Source of the DNA: Clarireedia homoeocarpa
Taxonomy: Eukaryota; Ascomycota; Leotiomycetes; Helotiales; Rutstroemiaceae
Assembly (NCBI GenBank): GCA_001465935.1
Contig: LNKV01000110.1
Coordinates: 1 to 24,941, forward strand
DNA length: 24,941 nt
Direction: 5' to 3'
Shown here in pieces: positions 17,271-24,941 of this stretch. The first letter of the stretch is position 1, and every line of letters starts with the position of its first letter. Both the position numbers and the translations under genes were made by a program. Below the pieces are notes generated by a model. It was given only the letters and a program-made list of their open reading frames with translations, did not search any database and was not told the DNA's origin.

Positions 17271-17894
17271 TACTTCTTGAAGCAGAAGGAAATGCAGAAG
17301 GTATAGTGGTAGGAAGGATTGAAGATGCGCCTGCTTTCTCAACCTGCTCCAAGATAGCAGAAGTAAGTAACATTGACTTCATATTTTGTATTACAAGTAC
17401 TAGGAACAAGCAATTGGCAACAGTAATCAAACGAAACCCTTCTCTTTCATACTCAGAAATACTAGGAAGCACTTACAGTACTAGCTAGTCCTAACACATC
17501 TTGTCCTAAGGTTGTATGCACATCCTAAATCCACTCAAAATCTTAATATAACCTCGAAAAATGAGTCAACGGCAACGTCCAGCCCATTCGGATTTCCTCG
17601 TCAAAATGGAACATTTATGTGAGAATATAAGGGGATTCCCATATTGAGGAACAATCTCCAATTGCCAGCTGTTCAGTTCTCTTCTATTTCTAAGCTAGTT
17701 CTACAGAATGTCCTAGAATCACTTATTTTGCCACAGCTTGAGGATATAAACCTCCTTCGAATCGCCATTTAGTTAGTTCTTCAGATAGGATTTAATTCAG
17801 TTACTTTTACACAAGCTCACAATCTCACATTTTATAAATATTTACTAATGGGCCGAATAGGGTAGACCCCTTCCTTTATAATTCCGGTTTTTGG
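17271..17894. other. 3' flank of the integrase relic, no gene
   Basis: Short open frames only. TTGAGGATATAAACCTCCTT (17739) and CTTCAGATAGG resemble LTR promoter text. AATGGGCCGAATAGGGTAGACC near 17846 is weakly similar to family C. Confidence 0.35.
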
Positions 17895-18016
17895 ATTGGG
17901 GACCGAGCGACGGCAAGGTCAGAAACTTCTAATTCAGGCATTCAGGCTTTTAGGCATCTATGCATTCATATCGCAAATCAACTCCCCGTCATATTTCAGC
18001 TAACTTGTTTGGAGTA
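17895..18016 (+). repeat. Family D dispersed repeat, copy 2
   Basis: GGGGACCGAGCGACGGCAAG, then AATTCAGGCATTCAGGC, then CCCCGTCATATTTCAGCTAA and CTTGTTTGGAGTAT. Similar to 10015-10120. Confidence 0.65.
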
Positions 18017-18166
18017 TATAAAAACTGAAGGAGTTAGCCGTTCAGATAATCCCAAACTGCACGTATCCACTATTGCACCAACATACACGGCGGGGCGTAC
18101 ACTACTGCATGAGTAAATTATTGCCAACACTGAACCAACACTGAGCGGCTGACCGATGGGCTCTGT

Positions 18167-18529
18167 ATGAGCAGATCAACCCGTGCAGCAACTTCGGGCC
18201 GTGGGAGAGTAGCGTATGTCACGCGCGGTGGCCTGGTAGGCTTAGCACTACTTCGTCTTAGGCATAATACCCAAGTATGGTCGTCCCCGCCAAAAGTCCC
18301 ACTAATCATGGGCATATACAAGGAATCTCCACTAAGTTTTCATTATCATGTGTGCATGGATCTAGCGTATCGCAGCTCAGGGCATTGCAGCCCGAGAGAG
18401 CGGAGTGAACGGAGAACTACCCCTGGAGTACGATTCTGGGTCTACGCCAGAATTGTAGCGCTTCTCTTATTGCGCAAACAGCTATGCCTGGTATCACTTC
18501 CCCTCCCTTGCCACAAACACATTGAATGA
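18167..18529 (+). CDS. Doubtful hypothetical ORF, 120 aa
   Basis: An ATG-initiated frame in a locally GC-richer island (about 18060-18560). It is Arg/Ser-rich at the N-terminus (MSRSTRAATSGRGRVAYV), with VPLIMGIYKESPLSFHYHVC in the middle. No known motif. A minus-strand frame (18626-18417) containing MSASDIEYVRRVIIQCVCGK competes and looks at least as coding-like. The island may be a fragment of a real gene on either strand. Confidence 0.2.
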   Translation: MSRSTRAATSGRGRVAYVTRGGLVGLALLRLRHNTQVWSSPPKVPLIMGIYKESPLSFHYHVCMDLAYRSSGHCSPRERSERRTTPGVRFWVYARIVALLLLRKQLCLVSLPLPCHKHIE

Positions 18530-18770
18530 TCACCCGGCGGACATATTCGATATCGCTGGCTGACATAGCCTTACCTCTTCCATTAACTCTAAGCTTTTGT
18601 AAGTGGTATATGGAATATAGCAACATTATATCATAATTTGGTATAGAGCATACAGTGCGAGAGGAACGTAAGTACAGTACTATGATTGATATTGAAAAAT
18701 CGGAACGTCCGAATACTCCATCGTTGCCGGTCGGGCGGACAATTCAGGAATATTGACCCGCCAATTAATC
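18530..18770. other. Spacer, no feature
   Basis: Nothing recognisable. Confidence 0.35.
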
Positions 18771-18931
18771 TACTTGGTCGCTAGGATAAATGAGTGTAGT
18801 CCCTGTCGCTCTCCACTCTAAACTTTGACCAATTGTGTGACACCGACGATGTTCTCTCTGATAAATGATTGGTTGCTACAATAGAAGCCTCAAAAACAGT
18901 GACTACGCCTATTTATCCTTAAGACCAAGTA
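18771..18931. mobile_element. Family B MITE, copy 2, 161 bp
   Basis: The left end is TACTTGGTCGCTAGGATAAA, then TGAGTGTAGTCCCTG. The right end is the inverted CAGTGACTACGCCTATTTAT, CCTTAAGACCAAGTA. TA-bounded, no ORF. Confidence 0.8.
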
Positions 18932-19238
18932 AAGTCCTACCGCTTCTCCATTGTCTTCAGGCCTATCAGAATCGTTATCTTATCCAGGAAAAAAAACACT
19001 TTTATCGGATATGCTTCTAAGTTTGTGCAACCTTCTCGCCTGTTCTGTGGCTAAATTTCATCATCAAGCCATTTCTGTCCAATGTTTCTTGCGATACCTG
19101 TCTTTCGATTTGTCGGCTGATTGCAATTCTCTGTACTGCCTTGCCCTGTCCGATCCATAACCTCGTATTCATTCGCCAAGATATCTGTGTTACGAAGCTA
19201 GGCGCTAACCCGAATTCCCGGGATTTCTTATCACTAGT
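18932..19238. other. Spacer between MITEs, no gene recognised
   Basis: The forward and reverse open frames here overlap and have no family signal. Confidence 0.35.
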
Positions 19239-19403
19239 ACACCTACGTGGTTTTGATGAATAAGTGTAGCCCCCTGTGCCTCCACACACACTAAGTTTTA
19301 ACCAATTATATACTACAGACAATGTGCTCTCCTCACTCTACTTAGCAGCCATAAAAATAAGGTACAAGAACAGGAACTACATTTATTTATAAACCACGAA
19401 GTA
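19239..19403. mobile_element. Family B MITE, copy 3, diverged
   Basis: The left end CACCTACGTGGTTTTGATGA, then ATAAGTGTAGCCCCCTG, pairs imperfectly with the right end GGAACTACATTTATTTATAA, ACCACGAAGTA. The interior CTAAGTTTTAACCAATTATA matches CTAAACTTTGACCAATTGTG of copy 2. Confidence 0.65.
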
Positions 19404-19738
19404 CTTCACAATATTATCTCGTATAAATCCCAAACCAAACCTATATGATCCAATAAACGAAAATAAAACAGAAGAATTGATTTTTATAAATCTTGTTATT
19501 GTACTTAGGGTGGTTAGCTTTCTGTCAGTTTGTTGGCCGTGAACATCCGTTCATTGCTGATCAGTCGAGAAGGCTCACCTGCCTAATTCGTACAATGCAT
19601 CATCCAAGTAGTGACATGCTGTTGGCTTGGACCCATGATCGGCGCATTCTTATTAGTTACCATACTACCGGGTAGGATTTAATCACCTTATTTTATAGCC
19701 GTGTAGTGGTGCTCTTTCATCATTTGTACCAATAGGTA
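19404..19738. other. Spacer between MITEs, no gene recognised
   Basis: The 60-codon forward frame 19493-19675 has no recognisable features. The flank 19430-19500 is AT-rich. Confidence 0.35.
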
Positions 19739-19901
19739 TAACCTTATGGTACTCGAGGAAATAAGGGTTAAAATTATTCTGGTAGATTCTATCAACAGAG
19801 GTACCTTTATCGGATCAGATCGTTAAGATTCTATAATTATGGGGAATTTAACAACAACCGGGGGTATATGTATTAACCTTTATTTCCTCGGGTACGAAGT
19901 A
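19739..19901 (+). mobile_element. Family A MITE, copy at right, 163 bp
   Basis: The left end TAACCTTATGGTACTCGAGG leads into AAATAAGGGTTAA. The right end is TTAACCTTTATTTCCTCGG followed by GTACGAAGTA. The interior GGTAGATTCTATCAACAGAG and ATTTAACAACAACCGGGGGT matches 3651-3810 at most positions. The outer repeat differs (CTCGAGGAAAT instead of GTAGGCGTAAT), so it is a subfamily. Confidence 0.8.
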
Positions 19902-20423
19902 GAACGGAAAAAGAAACAACATTACCTCGAGTAAGTTTTCACGCATACGGAGACAATATTGGAATAATGTAACAGCTTCTGTTTACTGCTTAGATGCGCT
20001 TAGAAGTTAAAAAGTATGGCCTTCATTATAATTTTCAATATTTCATAAACCTTTATGTGTTAGATCATAGTATAAGTTGGATGTAGCATGGGGTATGATT
20101 GAGCAAAGTCGAACCGCATTGTATTCAAACCCTGAACTATGGAGGGAAGAAGCTTTGAAAATACCTCTTGCTTGTATAAAATAGGAGGTAAGCTAGAACC
20201 CTAACAGGGAAGTCAAGTATGAAGTAAAGTAAACTACCAGGTTCAAGTTACTTTCATGTTGGCTTCTAGCAGGGTATTTTATATAATTGGTCTGTTTGCT
20301 CAATACTTCACTTGCTATCGATTTAAATTCTACACTGCAACACTCGATTATATTTCATTTGGCTACAACGCAATAATCGACTTATATCTTCTTAGAGTTT
20401 ACATATTGTTTTCAATCATAAGA
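19902..20423. promoter_or_regulatory. Upstream region of the SANT-like gene
   Basis: No separate gene. An in-frame extension from 20256 would add 56 hydrophobic, aromatic-rich residues. Its composition is unlike the rest of the protein, so it is treated as AT-rich 5' leader. Confidence 0.35.
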
Positions 20424-21263
20424 ATGGCATCATTTTTGCAAACGACCTCAGCTGTCATGGAAATCTCTTCTATTGTCGATGGTTCTCATAATTCTATCAC
20501 TGACAAAATGGATATCACCATGGTACTTAATGCTACAGAGATAGAGTCGAAATATGATCAAGCTTTAAACCATATCGACATCGAGGGTATTGCCGGTGGT
20601 ACCAAGTCTACGCTTCCTATTCGTGAACCTCTACATTCTGGTCAAGAACTTCCACCTTACCCAAACAATGCCCTCAAACACAGCAGAGCCCAGTTAAATT
20701 CTGCCCTCTTCATTCGAAATATCACTCCAACCTGCAATAACCGCCACCGAAGACACGATCACTCATCTTCACGAGTTCGTTATTTCTATCGCTCTCATAC
20801 CTTGAAGTCTACCAACTATACCTTGGAGTCTACCAAATCTCAAAACAAGAAAACTTATACCGAGGAAGAAGTTGATTTTATTCGGTACCACAGAGAAGAC
20901 TTGGGCTTTGGTTGGGAGCAAATTTTTCGTCTTTTCAAAGAAATATTTCCTAATCATTCTTGTAAATCAAATCAAGGCGTTTCAGCAAGATTTTATCGAG
21001 CCAACAAGTTTAAACTGTATACGGAGAATGGTCAAGAGATGCGAGATACGACTGGAAAGATTGTGTATCTTGATGCAAAAGTCCGAAAACGTCGTACACT
21101 AGAAGGGAAAGAGGAAGGATTGCCATACACACTAGTACAAAGGTATCCACAACGAGGCCTGAAGTATTCTTGGGTCGGAGAGCAGCATAAAAGGGAGATG
21201 ATGAAGCTTGCTTCGGAGATGGATGATGATACAAGGGGTATGGCTTATATTCCGTGTCTTTAA
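20424..21263 (+). CDS. SANT/Myb-like DNA-binding protein, 279 aa
   Basis: Intronless frame ending TAA. The start is taken at the ATG at 20424 (ATAAGAATGGCATC, purine at -3) rather than 20256. The N-terminal 130 residues are Ser/Thr/Asn-rich and probably disordered. A basic RHRRHDHSSSRVRYFYR follows at about 107-123. Residues about 144-192 form the recognisable part: TYTEEEVDFIRYHREDLGFG, then WEQIFRLFKEIFP and GVSARFYRANKF. This is the spaced aromatic/helix pattern of fungal homeodomain-like (SANT/Myb-like) domains, where FI-YHR-DL, W--I---F and the final RFYR are conserved in proteins I recall from Leotiomycetes and Sordariomycetes. The C-terminal part is basic with KVRKRRTLEGK, a candidate nuclear signal, followed by a TLVQRYPQRG segment. 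Role as a nuclear regulator is inference. A repeat with LTR-like promoter begins within 20 bp of its stop. Confidence 0.65.
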   Translation: MASFLQTTSAVMEISSIVDGSHNSITDKMDITMVLNATEIESKYDQALNHIDIEGIAGGTKSTLPIREPLHSGQELPPYPNNALKHSRAQLNSALFIRNITPTCNNRHRRHDHSSSRVRYFYRSHTLKSTNYTLESTKSQNKKTYTEEEVDFIRYHREDLGFGWEQIFRLFKEIFPNHSCKSNQGVSARFYRANKFKLYTENGQEMRDTTGKIVYLDAKVRKRRTLEGKEEGLPYTLVQRYPQRGLKYSWVGEQHKREMMKLASEMDDDTRGMAYIPCL

Positions 21264-21275
21264 CTATTAATAGAC

Positions 21276-21480
21276 TTGTTGGTTTGGTCAATTTGGTCAG
21301 TTTGGTGGGGCAGGTGGCCACCACCTTAAACTGTACAAAGTAGTGATCGATCAGGCTTACAAAGCCTATAACTTTAGGCTTACGTGGCCTGTAGTTCAGG
21401 CTTACGTGGCCTGTAGCAAACAGGCCTGAAAGGCCTATAAATACCTCTTGTCCTTCCCACTGTAGATAGCCATCATCAAT
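21276..21480 (+). repeat. LTR-like promoter segment
   Basis: It begins near TGTTGGTTTGGTCAATTTGG with the short repeat TTGGTCA. It continues to four dyad repeats (21352-21440) and a TATAAATA box (21436-21443). About 30 bp downstream is CCACTGTAGATAGCCATCAT. The order fits a solo LTR; no partner is visible. Confidence 0.45.
21352..21440 (+). repeat. Four 22-24-bp dyad repeats upstream of a TATA box
   Basis: Four consecutive units of the form CAGGCTTACGTGGCCTGTAG (21352, 21375, 21397, 21421). Each contains AGGC and its complement GCCT about 6 bp apart, so each can pair internally. Units 2 and 3 match over 20 bp. They end at TATAAATA. Confidence 0.8.
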
Positions 21481-22217
21481 GAACAAGTCTATTAAGTCAA
21501 GTAACGAGTACCTTATGATTGAAATCCTTAAAGCCTATTTACCTGCTGTGCCTGTGTTACAACAAGACTAATGATGTCGGCAGAACGGATGCACTCTCTT
21601 AGAGCACAGCAATTGAGAAAAAAAAGAGAGGTAGGGCAAAGGACTGTGGGCGAGGAGAGATCTTTGAGTAACAATGGGGATGATTGTGGTGGATTTCTGT
21701 AGCCAAGGGATTGCGGAGTCGGGTAATACCTGTTATATGAAATGTCGGGCTGCTGAAATTTTGAACTGAAGTTTTCAAGTTGGAAAGGTAGATGATGCTT
21801 CAGCATTATTGATCACTTAGCAAATGTATTTTTCCTGAGTGAATATCAATTGAATCGTGGTTTCTATCTTCGTTGTGATCAATTATGAGTGTGGTCCTGG
21901 TGCTCTCCATAATTATTAGGGTAGGAGCTTATTCGTAATCTTTCATCAATAGAGAATCCACATCATTCTGCTTCGTCTATTACCTTACTCAGCCCAAGAT
22001 AATGTCTGAAAGAAGCACCACTAACTCGTATCTCTTGAACAACTTCGTTTTATGTGAGATTCTGAGCTGAGAATGCATATGATTGATTTTATCTGAAGAA
22101 CTAAATACGAAAACACAGGGTTTATATCCTCAAAGAGTGGCAAACTGAGAAAGGGCTAGAATCATGAATTATCAAGCAGATCGCCATGTGGATCCCTCAA
22201 TGGCACCCTAATTTATG
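21481..22217. other. Gene-poor spacer
   Basis: No supported gene. ATGAGTGTGGTCCTGGTGCT near 21887 resembles the family B interior (ATGAGTGTAGTCCCTGTCGC), so a short MITE scar is likely. Confidence 0.35.
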
Positions 22218-22327
22218 AGCATCTCCGAATGCCCTCATTGTAACTCCGAATGTCTCCATTAGGCATTCAGGGATTCATATGGCGAATCAACCCTCCGTTA
22301 TATTTCAGAAACTTGTTTTTTCAAATA
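22218..22327 (+). repeat. Family D dispersed repeat, copy 3
   Basis: AGGCATTCAGGGATTCATAT, then GGCGAATCAACCCTCCGTTA, then TATTTCAGAAACTTGTT. More diverged than copies 1 and 2. Confidence 0.55.
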
Positions 22328-22490
22328 TATTGTATTCTCTTTACTATAAAATGTAGTCTAATAAAATATACTAAGCTACAAAAGAGTAAATTTACTCTCT
22401 CCAAAATAATTCTAATACTCCTAAAAATCAAGTCAACTCCCTAATTGTCACCAAATGAGATAACGAAATTCTAGGTATATATATAATTAA

Positions 22491-23453
22491 TCAAGACAGA
22501 CGGCGGATCGATGGAAGATTTGTCTCCAGAGTGACTTCACTACTATAACTACTAACATATATATTACTTCCAGTGGAAAGAGGATTTGTCGTATAAGCAG
22601 TTCGGGATTGAAAGTTAGTGACTGCAGCAGTTTGGGGATCTTGCTGGCTAAGCGGATTCATAGGAATTCCCTGTGCAGGACTAGCAATGATATCGAAATC
22701 AGAGCAGGTTGTATAATACTCGTCTTTGCCATCAGGCAATCCGGGTGCGCCTAGCTCTGTCGGCCACTGCCAAACCCAATATAAAGTGTACATAGACCCT
22801 GGCTGTAAATCTTCAGGAATGTAGACGTCGGTCTCACACCATTGTTCATCAATTGATCCTGGCTGACTAGAAATAGCGTCTGGAAATTTCATTTGTCGAG
22901 CGACGGAGATACTTCCACTATTTACTTGGTAGCACCTCCCATCGTCGAAATTTTGAGCGGTCAATAGTAGTCCCTGCCGATTGCCTCCAGTACCATCTGA
23001 TGACCATTCTAGGACATCTGTCAATTTTTCATTTTCGTTCGGCTGAGTTGTCCCGAATACATAAACAGTCCCGCCGGCTAAAGGTTTGCCTGGCTGGTTC
23101 TGAGGTAAAGATACGTGGCCATTCTCGAGGTATTTCATAGCCACATAAGCTCCGGGCGATACCTGAAGTCGTGGGTAACCATTTGTCTGATTAGCAGTCA
23201 TTTGTGTTGGGGAGCATAGAAGATCTGAGTCACTTATCCTCGTTCTTCCTGATGCCAATGACGGGATTAAATTAGTCATTATATGGTCATTGAAACCAGG
23301 TTGCGAGCGAGAGACATATCCCCGTGGATAGCCATTATTACCAATAAAGATACCGTTTTCGATGACCGTAAACTGCTCGTTCCAAGTATGAGCAAGAGCT
23401 TGACGGACAAGCAAGAGTATTGTTTCGAGTAAAGAAAACTTTGACCAGTACAT
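22491..23453 (-). CDS. Secreted DUF7492-like protein with LPMO-like N-terminal His
   Basis: Intronless, 320 residues. A hydrophobic signal peptide (1-21, ending RQALA) precedes HTWNEQF, so the predicted mature protein starts with His22. The body matches the fungal DUF7492 pattern I recall: FIGNNGYPRGYVSRSQPGF (37-54), DSDLLCSPTQ (75-84), YLENGHVSLPQNQPGKP (108-124, His113), GTVYVFGTTQP (128-138), WSSDGTGGNRQG (150-161), QNFDDGRCYQ (167-176) and YTLYWVWQWP (222-231) next to YYTTCSDFDI (246-255). Four cysteines (80, 174, 206, 250) fit two disulfides. N-terminal His, a mid-chain GH and a C-terminal aromatic strand pair followed by a Cys strand are the layout of copper histidine-brace enzymes. 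Copper binding and polysaccharide oxidation are inference. The C-terminus (about 260-320) is Ser/Thr/Asn-rich and has no obvious anchor. The signal peptide is unusual in carrying Glu10 and Arg17. Confidence 0.85.
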   Translation of the reverse strand: MYWSKFSLLETILLLVRQALAHTWNEQFTVIENGIFIGNNGYPRGYVSRSQPGFNDHIMTNLIPSLASGRTRISDSDLLCSPTQMTANQTNGYPRLQVSPGAYVAMKYLENGHVSLPQNQPGKPLAGGTVYVFGTTQPNENEKLTDVLEWSSDGTGGNRQGLLLTAQNFDDGRCYQVNSGSISVARQMKFPDAISSQPGSIDEQWCETDVYIPEDLQPGSMYTLYWVWQWPTELGAPGLPDGKDEYYTTCSDFDIIASPAQGIPMNPLSQQDPQTAAVTNFQSRTAYTTNPLSTGSNIYVSSYSSEVTLETNLPSIRRLS

Positions 23454-24027
23454 TATAACTATATCATAGATAGTAAATAATTAACTATAAATTGTAAAAG
23501 TTTAAGCCTGATATCACTTCTCCTCAAATATATAAAATTTTGAAAATCTGATAGCTTTCTTGATAATATATTTAAAGACCATATATTATTAAAAATTATA
23601 ATAAAACTTTTATTTACATTATTCTATATTAGGACTTTGATCTTAAAATAGTTTTGTACTAGGGTTAATAATAGCCAGAAGACAGAATATTTGATACTTA
23701 TTATTGAGCAGAAGAATTGAGAAGTAAAAACCAAGAGTTAGTGAATTTATTAAAGTGTTTTTGATGGGTCCGATAATTTACGCGCTTGACGTGCTGTATT
23801 TTTCTATATCGCGGGTATAACAAACGGATAATTTTGAAATATATACCACACTATTAATATTTAAAGTTCTCACAATAGTGGGTGGCTTAAGTTCTGTATA
23901 GAAAGGAGGTTTACAATCTCAAAAGCATAGAGACAAAGTATCCTCAGAAGTAATTTGTACTATTGATGAATTTTTATCTATTCTCCTGGTCTCATCCTTC
24001 TCATCTTTCTCAAACATTTCCCAATCC
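23454..24027. other. AT-rich intergenic region, promoter side of the secreted protein
   Basis: Very AT-rich at 23460-23640. No ORF. It includes the upstream DNA of the reverse gene and presumably its promoter. Confidence 0.4.
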
Positions 24028-24240
24028 CTATATATAACTCAGGGCAACCAGCATATATCGTGTTGTTGCAGATTAGCACTGTTTTGTTACTAAAGGAGAG
24101 ATCGCGCTTCTTAGGTAAGTGGTCTTCAATTTTTGAGACATGAATGATACTGTAATAATAATAATGATTTGTTGTAGCGTATAGCTACCCTTTGCGATTT
24201 GCCTCGCTGACGGGGAGTTTAAAGGTATGGTAAGTACGTG
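24028..24240 (+). promoter_or_regulatory. TATA box and transcript-like spliced leader
   Basis: CTATATATAACTCAGG (24028-24043) is a good TATA context. About 80 bp on, GTAAGTGG (24115) to TTGTTGTAG (ending 24178) forms a 64-nt GT-AG intron. No long reading frame follows the acceptor. It may be a non-coding or leader transcript, or an LTR with an adjacent leader. Confidence 0.3.
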
Positions 24241-24582
24241 AGATCTTAGTCAAATAGACGCCATAACAACGATCCTAACGGAGCTGCAGGATAATCTAAT
24301 GTCGTGATATGCAGACGTTACAAGACTTTGGGTCGTCGAGAATTTGTTCTCATAAACTGCAAAGCAACCAATTACAATTACAATATTGCGGATCTTCAAA
24401 TGGATTAGTTATGATCCACCACTTGTATAATTTCTTCAATAAATTAATATCTTGTGATGATAAAACATATTTATTTATTGTTCTCGTCAATAGTTGTAAG
24501 CTCACAGATGATCAGGGTTCGACGTCTAGATGATAGTATTCTTTTCTCTTGATAAGGTGGTATTTGTAAATACTCTTTCTGT
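24241..24582. other. Spacer, no gene supported
   Basis: The 74-codon forward frame 24309-24533 has no family signal. Confidence 0.3.
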
Positions 24583-24785
24583 ACGAGCTGTCGTAGGCCG
24601 CTTCAGTCTCCCTGCTCTGCTCAGAGGGTAACTCGCTGTCGCTCCTTACAGTACAAAGGTGTGAATTCTTAGCGTACGCATATCTGATCCTAGGGAAGTC
24701 ACGTACTGCGAAATTTAATGGACCAACCAGAGTTGGTAAATGGTGGTAATCCTGTCTTATTTTAATATATATATATATATATATA
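24583..24785 (+). repeat. Dispersed repeat, order S1-S2 (copy 2)
   Basis: S1 (24583-24650) runs from ACGAGCTGTCGTAGGCCGCT to CTCGCTGTCGCTCCTTAC. S2 (24635-24785) runs through CATATCTGATCCTAGG, CACGTAC, GGACCAACCAGAG and TTTTAATATATA. Same blocks as 2831-3050 in the other order. It ends in a (TA)n tract of about 24 bp. Confidence 0.65.
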
Positions 24786-24941
24786 TATAAAGATAGATAT
24801 TTTTCTTTTATAGTAAGTAAAATAGAATATTATTCCTATATTTTCAGAAGTGTAGAGCGATTGCACAACGGATAGGCCGGCGAAGAAGGAGAGGGGCTAG
24901 GAGGAAGGAGCAGATACTGATCCCTGGGAAGATCAGTTGGG
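24786..24941. other. Window end, start of purine-rich sequence
   Basis: AT-rich DNA passes into a GA-rich run (GCGAAGAAGGAGAGGGGCTA). No frame long enough to call. It may be the leader of an element that continues beyond the window. Confidence 0.3.

Noticed and set aside
18417..18626. Reverse frame containing MSASDIEYVRRVIIQC as a gene
   Set aside because: Coding-like, but only about 50 residues from its internal ATG, with no splice partner; mentioned under the competing forward ORF instead.
20256..20423. N-terminal extension of the SANT-like protein as a membrane segment
   Set aside because: Composition is AT-driven and the ATG at 20424 has better context; a transmembrane SANT protein is less likely.
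20769..21486. Reverse and alternate forward frames over the SANT-like gene and the LTR-like segment
   Set aside because: Shadows of the real frame, and the longest one runs through the dyad repeats.

Overview
The window looks like a repeat-rich stretch of a filamentous ascomycete (Leotiomycete-like is my inference). The evidence is short GT-AG introns (48-70 nt, many with GTATGT or GTAAGT donors), a secreted DUF7492-type protein and a CBM48-like protein typical of such fungi, dense small terminal-inverted-repeat elements, LTR-like promoters, and an extremely AT-rich block of the kind left by repeat-induced point mutation. No tRNA, rRNA, CRISPR or bacterial-type operon was seen.

Layout: 1-1284 is an element with about 322-bp near-identical inverted arms that look like LTRs in opposite orientation. 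2016-2685 is a two-exon gene with BAH-domain character. 2826-4650 is a pile of repeats: a permuted dispersed repeat, an LTR-like promoter, eleven 26-bp tandem repeats with a four-unit higher-order pattern, a TA-flanked MITE fused into a 130-bp inverted repeat in which I saw no mismatch, and other fragments. 4370-5070 is AT-rich. 5079-7275 carries a small two-exon glycogen-binding-like (CBM48) gene and an unassigned reverse ORF between inverted copies of a hairpin repeat. 7276-11885 is mostly gene-poor, with hairpins, MITEs and two small coding-like fragments. 11886-12900 (+) and 14442-13418 (-) are spliced genes that I do not recognise; both show decay. 15222-18031 holds nested MITE pieces and a frameshifted integrase-bearing transposon. 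18771-19901 holds three more MITEs. 20424-21263 encodes a SANT/Myb-like DNA-binding protein, followed by an LTR-like segment with four 22-24-bp dyad repeats. 22491-23453 (-) encodes a secreted DUF7492-family protein whose predicted mature N-terminus is histidine, as in lytic polysaccharide monooxygenases. The end holds an untranslated transcript-like segment and a second copy of the permuted repeat.

The best-supported genes are the DUF7492-like secreted protein, the SANT-like protein, the CBM48-like protein and the BAH-like protein. They do not form a pathway or cluster. They look like scattered single genes surviving in a transposon-dominated compartment. Gene models rest on reading frame, splice consensus and family resemblance recalled from knowledge; no database search was possible.
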